Below, piece after piece: positions 6,101 to 11,449 of a DNA stretch of 11,449 bases (position 1 is the first letter of the stretch; each line of letters begins with the position of its first letter). The notes beneath the pieces were generated by a model. The model made no database searches. It had not been told where the DNA came from and was given only the letters and a program-made list of their open reading frames with translations. The stretch spans positions 1 through 11,449 of the forward strand of contig DATKRK010000086.1 of NCBI GenBank assembly GCA_035532215.1. The letters are read 5' to 3'. The stretch comes from JAICIG01 sp035532215 (GTDB lineage Bacteria > Planctomycetota > Planctomycetia > Pirellulales > JAICIG01). A program made the position numbers and the translations under genes.

Positions 6101-6195
6101 GAGCCACGGATGAAACACGGGTCGAACACGGATCGGATATGGTTTTTCCGGTTTTGTGTTTCATCCGTGATCCATCCGTGTTTCATCCGTGGCTC
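6101..6195. repeat. Inverted repeat of the ATCCGTG type
   Basis: A perfect 20-bp inverted repeat has arms GAGCCACGGATGAAACACGG (6101-6120) and its reverse complement (6176-6195), around a 55-bp centre. The right side holds two direct copies of GTGTTTCATCCGTG (6156-6169 and 6178-6191). The motif recalls intergenic ATCCGTG/TTTCATCCGTGG repeats that I remember from many environmental bacterial genomes; that is a recollection, not a search. It lies between two same-direction hydrolase genes. Just beyond it, GCGGCC/GGCCGC (6203-6208 and 6212-6217) forms a small hairpin with no T-run. Confidence 0.7.
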
Positions 6196-6240
6196 AATGG
6201 TTGCGGCCGAAGGCCGCGCTGGGGATAAGGCTTCGCCGCG

Positions 6241-7173
6241 TCACGCGTTTTTCAGGCGCCTGGCGAAGAATTTCCGCGCGTGCTCCCACATCGCCGGCGA
6301 CAACACGTGCCCGACGCCGGGCTCGATGAAGGCCGAAAAATTCGCCTCGGCGTGCTGCGCTTCGTAAGCCCGAGCGATCGTCTCGATGCCGCGGCGGGCT
6401 TCTTCGATCGGGCTGCCCGTGTCGAGCTCGCCGAGGTTCAAGTGCAAAGCTCGCGGCGCGATCAAGGCGGCGACGTCGGGCGTGTCGCCGTATTGAAACA
6501 AACCCGGGATGAAGTTCGGAAAGCAGTGCAAGAGATGCGTGCGTTCGATCGCCGCATAGGTCGGCAGGCAGCAATTGCCGACCAGCGCCACGAGCCGCGG
6601 CTCCCAGGGGCCGACCAGCCAGGTGAACGTCGAGCCCATCGAGTGGCCGTAGCAGCCCAGCCGGTCGGCGCGGACTTCCGGCCGCGCGGCGAGATAATCG
6701 ACGGCCCGTCGCATGTCGAGAATGTTCTTCCAGGCCAGGCACTTGCCGGCCACGACGTAGCGCAGGAATTCGAACCGCTCGAACGAACCGCCCTGCAAGT
6801 GCTTGCTCTGGCGCTCGCCGAAGCAGAGCGCGTCGGGGCAGAGCACGACGTAGCCTTCGCGAGCCAGCGCCACGCCCGTGTGGTGCATCTCGGCTCCGGC
6901 CAGCCCGGCCGGTTCGACCTTGCCCAGGTGATACGCGCCGTTGTGCTGATGCCAGAGGCAAATGCCCGGCGCCGGCCGATCGGCGGTTGCGCCGTCGGGC
7001 ACGAGCAGATAGGCCGGAACGCGATCGCCCGGTTCGGCTTCGTACGAGACCGTTTCGATGCGGTAGCCATCGGCCTGCCGCGTTTCGCTGGTGCGAGCGT
7101 CGAGCGGGCCAGGCGGCGGCCAATCGCCGCCCAGGCAAGCCAGCAGTTTCTCGCGAAAGTCGACGGGCGGCAT
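6241..7173 (-). CDS. Dienelactone-hydrolase-like esterase (alpha/beta hydrolase)
   Basis: A 310-residue hydrolase from ATG 7173. AAGGAG (7187-7182) at 8-nt spacing fixes this start; the frame stays open 20 codons further, but that extension overlaps the neighbouring endonuclease gene and has no ribosome site. Seen: HQHNG (75-79) as oxyanion region, nucleophile elbow GHSMGS with Ser178, likely Asp251 (LGELDTGSP) and His289 (EPGVGHVLSP). Known: planctomycetes carry many enzymes of this class (dienelactone hydrolase, acetyl-xylan-esterase-like), often acting on esters of polysaccharides or xenobiotics. No signal peptide is seen, which suggests a cytosolic enzyme. The substrate is unknown. It starts 31 bp after the endonuclease stop on the same strand, so readthrough from the restriction-modification operon is possible, although its high GC suggests a different origin. 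Confidence 0.85.
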   Translation of the reverse strand: MPPVDFREKLLACLGGDWPPPGPLDARTSETRQADGYRIETVSYEAEPGDRVPAYLLVPDGATADRPAPGICLWHQHNGAYHLGKVEPAGLAGAEMHHTGVALAREGYVVLCPDALCFGERQSKHLQGGSFERFEFLRYVVAGKCLAWKNILDMRRAVDYLAARPEVRADRLGCYGHSMGSTFTWLVGPWEPRLVALVGNCCLPTYAAIERTHLLHCFPNFIPGLFQYGDTPDVAALIAPRALHLNLGELDTGSPIEEARRGIETIARAYEAQHAEANFSAFIEPGVGHVLSPAMWEHARKFFARRLKNA

Positions 7174-7204
7174 GAGGCAGTCTCCTTGCGAGTGAACAAC
7201 TGAA

Positions 7205-8101
7205 TTAGCTCTCGTCATCCGCCGCGTCTTCAATTAAAGACGCAGACGGCGGCGGCTGTTCGATGCTCAGCAAAGTTTGCGTCGAAATCTTCGCTTCAAT
7301 CTGCAAAAGGATATCCTCCAATTCGACATTGGCCTCGCCTTGAAGCCCGAGACACTTGGCGATCCCGCCTGCATCCGTGCTCCAACGTTCGCGGAGTTGC
7401 ATTCTTGTCTCGCGTTGGTCGTTTTCTTCGAGGGAATATAAGTGGAAGTGCATCGGATCGCCCAGGCGGGCCTGCTCAACGTGGCCGAACGAAAACTCGT
7501 TCCTCATGTAGGCGAATAGGCAATCCTGGGCGATAAGCACAAGATGTTTACTCACGTGTTGGAAAGTCTGAATCTTATGGTGCAATTGGACCAGTATTGT
7601 CTTTGCCGTCATCTTCCAATTCAGCCCGAATGGCTTACTTGATGTGCGGGCGGCTTTTGTCACTCGGATTCCATGCTTGTGCAAAAACCGTTGACGCTCG
7701 GGCCAGACGGTGCCAGTCGTGTCGAGCGTTTGCAGCTCAATGCCCGTAAAGTCGACAACTTTTCCGCCTCTTACGGAAGCCAAGCAGTAATCGACGCTTC
7801 CGCCCGGCACGCTGAGCTCCGGCACGATGTGCAACTCGTTGCCCGGCTGGTGAAGCGTAAGGAGATGAAGGCAGTCCGTGAAAATCTGCCGCCGCTCAAG
7901 TAGCCGGAATGGGCAGATCATGATTTTTGCGCCGCGCTTGCCCGCTACGACGCTACACGTGCCAATCGTGATTTCCGGCTCGCTCTTTCGATTCTTCAAG
8001 CATTTGCGTTGCAAGAACGGGCATTGCTGACCCGCAACGATTCGAGACCAAGGCGCCGTGGAATCGACGGGCACGCCGTACAACTCGAAGATCTTGCTCA
8101 T
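7205..8101 (-). CDS. NotI-family type II restriction endonuclease
   Basis: A 298-residue nuclease. Its ATG (8101-8099) overlaps the methyltransferase TGA as ATGA, which fixes the start and implies coupled translation. Seen: four Cys (27, 34, 49, 63) in CPFLQRKC, IGTCSVV and MICPFR, spaced like the NotI Cys4 metal site (NotI has CPF, GVCVVN and VCPNR at the matching places). A nuclease core follows with Asp104 (GGSVDYCL) and GIELQTLD (Glu122, Gln124), the ExQ form of the PD-(D/E)XK site found in NotI (EIQTMD). Known: NotI is an iron-containing dimeric enzyme cutting GCGGCCGC; family membership does not fix this protein's target. The frame runs 57 codons upstream into the methyltransferase gene, which I reject as coding. 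GC falls locally well below the neighbours (25 of 60 bases at 7561-7620), suggesting transfer. Confidence 0.85.
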   Translation of the reverse strand: MSKIFELYGVPVDSTAPWSRIVAGQQCPFLQRKCLKNRKSEPEITIGTCSVVAGKRGAKIMICPFRLLERRQIFTDCLHLLTLHQPGNELHIVPELSVPGGSVDYCLASVRGGKVVDFTGIELQTLDTTGTVWPERQRFLHKHGIRVTKAARTSSKPFGLNWKMTAKTILVQLHHKIQTFQHVSKHLVLIAQDCLFAYMRNEFSFGHVEQARLGDPMHFHLYSLEENDQRETRMQLRERWSTDAGGIAKCLGLQGEANVELEDILLQIEAKISTQTLLSIEQPPPSASLIEDAADDES

Positions 8102-9183
8102 AGCAACAATCTGCAACGTTCGGCCGCCATCTTCAGGTAGTCCGCCGATAGGTCGATGCCGACGGATTTTCTCCCCAAGTGAAAGGCGACGCAGTTCGTC
8201 GTGCCGGTCCCGCAGAAGGGATCGAGCACGACCCCGTCCTCGGGACACGTCGTCAAGATCGGCGTTTTGCAAAGGTCCTCGGGATATGCGGCGAAATGGC
8301 CTTTTCGCTTTTGCGTGTCCTCTGGAAGTATGTCCCAGACGTCGCTCAGCTTACTGCCGTTAGGGTGATACTTAAGGAAGTAGAATCCTTTATCCTGAAG
8401 TTCCCTTGCTCGTCCCGACACCCGATCGGAATCCGAGTGCGTGGTCCGCTGTTGCCCTCGAATGATCATCCGGAAATCGGCGAGTCGCCCTTCCTGTACG
8501 TCGCCCAACACCGCTTCGAGTGCGGCTAGCGCGTTGCATTTCTCGACCTCGCTCAAAACCGTTGACAATTCGATTTGGCGTCGATAGCGGACTCCGCTGA
8601 CGCCGGTTGCAGAGACCACGGCGCCATTGACGATCTTCGCCGATCTCGGTGTCTTGCGGGCCGCATCGACATCATAGAAATACCCCTTCGGCGTTTTCAC
8701 GAAGTGAAAGACGATTTCGTGGACATTGCGAAGTTTATCCTTTGCATTATCCGGTCCGCCTTTCACCTTATTCCAGATGATGCTGTTTCTAAGCGTCCAA
8801 CCTTGTTGGTCGGTTAATGTCAAAGCCACGCGCCACGGCAGGCCGAGCAAATTCTTCTTGCAGTAGGCGTCGCCAATATTCAGCCAAAATGATCCTGTCT
8901 GTTTGAGAACTCGCTTGAGCTTAGCGAAGATGCCCGTGAGGTGGGCGACGTAATCTTCGTATCGTTCTTCAAGTCCGATTCCGCCACCCGAATAACTACG
9001 ATGGCCCCAATACGGCGGACTCGTCAAGCAACAGTCGATCGACTCGGCGGGTAGTTCGTCAAGAAGTGCCGCTGCATCTCCCCACAGAAAGAGGGGATGA
9101 TTGCCTGGCGCCTTTCTAAACTCTTCGAAGGCCGCGCGAGATTGCGATGCAGATTGGCGCGTAATCCCGATCGCGGTTGACAT
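8098..9183 (-). CDS. Beta-class DNA methyltransferase, probably N4-cytosine (modification subunit)
   Basis: A 361-residue S-adenosylmethionine-dependent methyltransferase that should protect host sites from the adjoining NotI-like nuclease. Seen: catalytic motif IV TSPPYW (54-59) near the N-terminus, then a variable region at about 165-285 that probably holds target recognition, then HFAAYPEDL (295-303) and the SAM-binding motif I VVLDPFCGTGTT (318-329), with SVGIDLS (340-346) after it. Motif IV before motif I defines the beta class. The (T)SPPY form is usual for N4-cytosine enzymes, though some N6-adenine enzymes share it. ATG 9183 has AGGA (9195-9192) at 8-nt spacing. It is the first gene of the pair, as in many systems where methylation must precede cutting. 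No controller (C) protein gene is seen. The gap to the upstream TPR gene is 92 bp with no clear promoter. Confidence 0.92.
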   Translation of the reverse strand: MSTAIGITRQSASQSRAAFEEFRKAPGNHPLFLWGDAAALLDELPAESIDCCLTSPPYWGHRSYSGGGIGLEERYEDYVAHLTGIFAKLKRVLKQTGSFWLNIGDAYCKKNLLGLPWRVALTLTDQQGWTLRNSIIWNKVKGGPDNAKDKLRNVHEIVFHFVKTPKGYFYDVDAARKTPRSAKIVNGAVVSATGVSGVRYRRQIELSTVLSEVEKCNALAALEAVLGDVQEGRLADFRMIIRGQQRTTHSDSDRVSGRARELQDKGFYFLKYHPNGSKLSDVWDILPEDTQKRKGHFAAYPEDLCKTPILTTCPEDGVVLDPFCGTGTTNCVAFHLGRKSVGIDLSADYLKMAAERCRLLL

Positions 9184-9275
9184 CGTCCTCTTCCTGCGGA
9201 GTATCGGCTTCCGTTGTCACCAGAGAGTACCAACCTGGCGCCGCAACGTCCATGTCTGGCGCAAAGAATCGCCGC

Positions 9276-11120
9276 TCAGGGCTGTTTCCGTTCCGCCTGT
9301 TTTTTCGCCAAGGCTTCGCGGAACAACGTCAATTGCTTCTTCATCAGCCCGGAGTGCGGGTTCAACTCGACGGCCTGCGACTGATACTTGACGGCGTTGG
9401 CGTAATCGCCCAAGGCATAGTAGCAGCGGCCGAGCGTATCGAGAAGGCCGGGATTGTTGGGGCTCAACTCGAGCGATTTCAGCGAACACTCGAGCGCCTC
9501 TTGCTGGTCGCGTTCGGTGTTGCTCAACAGCCAAGCCAATTGATTGTAGGGCGTCGAGTCGTCGCTATTCTCCTGAATCTCCTGGCGGAACGAGTCGGCC
9601 GCTTCCTTGATCAGCCGCGTCGTGCGTTCCTTCAATTCCGCGTCCAGTTCCGGCTCGCGATACAGGGCGATCAGCACGTCGGCGTCCTTGGGATCGGCGC
9701 CCACCGCCTGCTTGAGCTGTTCGATGCGCGCCTGGCGATCGGCCGTCCCCGTCAGTTGGCAAGCGTGGTAATAGTGGAGTCGAGCGCGGAGGCTTTCGGG
9801 CTTCAAGCTCGAGAAGTTCTGGGCGTTGGCGCCCTGAGCGTTGGCCTCGATGCTCTTGAGCGTGCGCTCCAGCAGTTCGGCCGCGGCGCCGTCGTCTCCG
9901 CGGTCGTGCAGATGATCGGCCAGGATGCTTTGGCAGATGATCGTCGAATAGCCGCCGGGCGGGCCGATCGCGATGATCTCCCGCAGTTCGTTCACGATCC
10001 AGCGGTGCAGGTGGTGCTGCTGCAAGATCTGGTAGATGCGGATATGCGCTTCCTGGTTGCCGGCGAATTGCTTGGCGCGCGCCGCACGGTCGGCCAGCGC
10101 TTCGGCCTCGGCCGAATCGCCTTGGACGGCGCGCGCTTCGGCCAGCGCGTAGAGCAAAACCGGATTGGCTTCGATCCGCGGCCCGTAGCGTTTGACCGCT
10201 TCGTCGACAATGGCCCAAGCCTGCTGCGCGGTCAGCCAGGTCAGCAATTCGAACAAGGTTTCGTCGGACGCGGCTTGCTCCTGGGCCACCAGCTTCATCA
10301 TCACGGCGATCGCTTCGTCGCGGCGATCGAGGCGGCTCAGCAGCACGACCTGCTGCCGTAAGAGCGCGGCGGCCAGTTCTGCGCGGCTCTGCGAGGGCGC
10401 TTCGCGGGCCAGCTTCTCTTCGGCCGCGGCCAGCTTGCCCCACTCGTCGGCGGCGGCGGCCGGATCGGACCGCGAGAGCAAATAGTTCCGCAGCCAGGCG
10501 GCCCCCGGTCGAACGCTGCGGCCGATGCCGCGCTCGAGCGCCGCAGCGAGCCGTTTCCAAGCCTCGTCGTCCGCGACCTTTTGCGCCATCAGCGCGATGG
10601 CGGCCTCCTTTGAAATCAGCGGGGAACTGTCGAATCGCACAACACGGCACGCGGCCGGCCAGCCTTTCCCGTCGGGCAGCGCAACGAGTTGTTTGACCGC
10701 CTCGCTGCGCTCGCGCTGGCTCTCGGCGCCGTAATCGGCCAGCAGCGATTTGACCTCGGGCGGATCGCTGGCGGCGACCCAGTCGACCTGCATCGACCGC
10801 ACCAGGTACCTGGCCCGGGCGGCGATTTCGATGTCGTCGTGATTCTCGGCCGCCGACAGGGCGTCGAACGCATCGAAGCCGATGCGGGCCAATTCCTGTT
10901 GCGCCCGTTCGCGGGCGAAAAAGTCGTCGTCGCCAAGCTGCTCGATGAGCGCCGCGATCTGTTCAGCCGTGGCGCTCGGTTTTGTCTCTTCGGGCGGCGC
11001 CTCTTGCACCGCAGGCGGAGAACCGTCGGCGGCCCGCGCCGGCGATACCGTCCCCGCCGCCCAGCCGGCGGCCAGGCAGGCCATCCAATACCCGCAGCGC
11101 AAACGCATTTTCGAACTCAT
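9276..11120 (-). CDS. Secreted HEAT/TPR-type helical repeat protein
   Basis: A 614-residue exported protein. Seen: an N-terminal signal peptide with a short basic start, hydrophobic stretch (about 11-24) and cleavage motif ARA-A near residue 30. A Pro/Glu-rich linker and a HEAT-like helical pair follow at about 51-110 (EQIAALIEQLGDDDFFARERA ends at 72). The long middle is helical and Ala-rich with TPR-like spacing, and two clear TPRs lie near the end, about 522-555 and 558-591 (LGRCYYALGDYANAVKYQSQ). Known: such repeats are protein-interaction scaffolds; planctomycetes have many secreted examples without assigned roles. No catalytic motif is seen. ATG 11120 is chosen as the first in-frame start that gives a full signal peptide; an ATG four codons later is possible, and neither has a strong ribosome site. 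Confidence 0.8.
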   Translation of the reverse strand: MSSKMRLRCGYWMACLAAGWAAGTVSPARAADGSPPAVQEAPPEETKPSATAEQIAALIEQLGDDDFFARERAQQELARIGFDAFDALSAAENHDDIEIAARARYLVRSMQVDWVAASDPPEVKSLLADYGAESQRERSEAVKQLVALPDGKGWPAACRVVRFDSSPLISKEAAIALMAQKVADDEAWKRLAAALERGIGRSVRPGAAWLRNYLLSRSDPAAAADEWGKLAAAEEKLAREAPSQSRAELAAALLRQQVVLLSRLDRRDEAIAVMMKLVAQEQAASDETLFELLTWLTAQQAWAIVDEAVKRYGPRIEANPVLLYALAEARAVQGDSAEAEALADRAARAKQFAGNQEAHIRIYQILQQHHLHRWIVNELREIIAIGPPGGYSTIICQSILADHLHDRGDDGAAAELLERTLKSIEANAQGANAQNFSSLKPESLRARLHYYHACQLTGTADRQARIEQLKQAVGADPKDADVLIALYREPELDAELKERTTRLIKEAADSFRQEIQENSDDSTPYNQLAWLLSNTERDQQEALECSLKSLELSPNNPGLLDTLGRCYYALGDYANAVKYQSQAVELNPHSGLMKKQLTLFREALAKKQAERKQP

Positions 11121-11155
11121 GGTTCGTTCTCGCTAGCTTCCGGCCGCCCTCTTTC

Positions 11156-11185
11156 AGGATAGCTGAAGTTTCCGGACCAAGGCAA
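11156..11185 (-). promoter_or_regulatory. Candidate promoter of the HEAT/TPR gene
   Basis: On the minus strand TTGCCT (11185-11180; 4 of 6) and TATCCT (11161-11156; 4 of 6) are separated by 18 bp. Transcription would start near 11149, about 29 nt before the ATG. The match is moderate. Confidence 0.35.
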
Positions 11186-11248
11186 GGCGAGAGGAAACTG
11201 AGCAGGGATACCATTTGATCCGGTAATTCGCAAAAGCTCCTCGGTTCT

Positions 11249-11334
11249 GTAGGGAACGCCCTCCGTGGCGTTCCGGGAACTGGCAATTGGGAACCAAACT
11301 CGCTACTTGCGGAACGCCACGGAGGGCGTTCCCT
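11249..11334. repeat. Second inverted pair of hairpins (REPIN-like)
   Basis: Two 25-nt arms, 11251-11275 and 11310-11334, are perfect inverted copies around a 34-bp spacer. Each arm is itself a hairpin: GGAACGCC, 6-nt loop, GGCGTTCC (11253-11274 and 11311-11332). The left arm is headed by GTAG (11249-11252), as in the element at 2008-2069; the right arm has TCAG in that place. The core sequence is unrelated to the first element, so this looks like a second family with the same architecture. It lies upstream of the HEAT/TPR gene promoter. Confidence 0.75.
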
Positions 11335-11449
11335 GATATGGTTGGACCAGTCAAGGGTGATTGTTTCGCCTTGCGGCGGGTGCTTCATGGCGGATGTTTC
11401 ACGGTGTTTAGGGAATGGCCAGGAGACGGAACGCGGCGATGAGTCGGCG
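11335..11449. other. Right edge, no gene established
   Basis: The gap from 11121 to the window end (329 bp) holds the candidate promoter and the inverted pair described above, and then this edge segment. On the minus strand 14 codons ending in TAA at 11410-11408 (...IAAFRLLAIP) are open to the edge and could be the tail of a gene. On the plus strand ATG 11387 and ATG 11440 also open to the edge. None can be supported from so little sequence. Confidence 0.3.

Noticed and set aside
6203..6217. Intrinsic terminator for the esterase
   Set aside because: The GCGGC stem is short and the minus-strand sequence after it has no T-run.
6280..7203. 307-codon plus frame opposite the esterase
   Set aside because: Antisense shadow of a gene with a full catalytic triad and a good ribosome site.
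8102..8272. 57-codon N-terminal extension of the NotI-like nuclease
   Set aside because: It lies entirely inside the methyltransferase gene; the ATGA overlap and alignment with NotI fit the start at 8101.
9177..10361. 394-codon plus frame opposite the HEAT/TPR gene
   Set aside because: Antisense shadow; the minus-strand product has a signal peptide and TPRs, this one has no recognisable domain.
10963..11388. 141-codon minus frame across the second inverted pair
   Set aside because: It runs through the repeat and promoter region and overlaps the signal peptide region of the HEAT/TPR gene in another frame.
1..11449. CRISPR arrays, tRNA or rRNA genes, transposase genes
   Set aside because: No regularly spaced direct repeats, cloverleaf-like segments, rRNA-like stretches or transposase motifs were found on either strand by reading.

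Overview
The window looks like chromosomal DNA from a high-GC environmental bacterium, most likely a planctomycete of the Pirellulales type. This rests on a DUF2617-like protein, a secreted HEAT/TPR-type protein, several families of short intergenic inverted repeats and dense GC-biased codon use. The lineage is inferred from style; there is no rRNA or marker gene here.

Layout, left to right. (1) 1-411, minus: a membrane-anchored TlpA-type thioredoxin cut by the window edge. (2) 561-2011, plus: an 18-codon leader ORF containing a 28-bp dyad, overlapping the start of a CorC/HlyC-type membrane transporter by TAATG. (3) 2008-2069: an inverted pair of GTAG-headed hairpins that supplies the stop codon to both convergent genes. 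(4) 2066-2731, minus: a MagIII/endonuclease III-related HhH-GPD glycosylase. (5) 2996-3535, plus: a DUF2617-like protein behind a good sigma70-type promoter. (6) 3630-4082, minus: a SEC-C zinc-motif protein. (7) 4260-4958, minus: a membrane protein carrying the two halves of an acyl carrier protein in swapped order. (8) 5226-6026, minus: an alpha/beta hydrolase. (9) 6101-6195: an ATCCGTG-type inverted repeat. (10) 6241-7173, minus: a second, dienelactone-hydrolase-like esterase. (11) 7205-9183, minus: a two-gene restriction-modification system, a beta-class DNA methyltransferase overlapping a NotI-family endonuclease by ATGA. (12) 9276-11120, minus: a secreted HEAT/TPR-type protein. (13) 11249-11334: a second inverted hairpin pair built like the first but with a different sequence.

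Most genes are unrelated single units. The clear functional pair is the restriction-modification system, whose stretches of lower GC suggest acquisition by transfer. The most unusual objects are the apparently permuted ACP membrane protein, the leader ORF with its dyad ahead of the CorC-like gene, and the two REPIN-like elements. No tRNA, rRNA, CRISPR array or transposase gene was seen.
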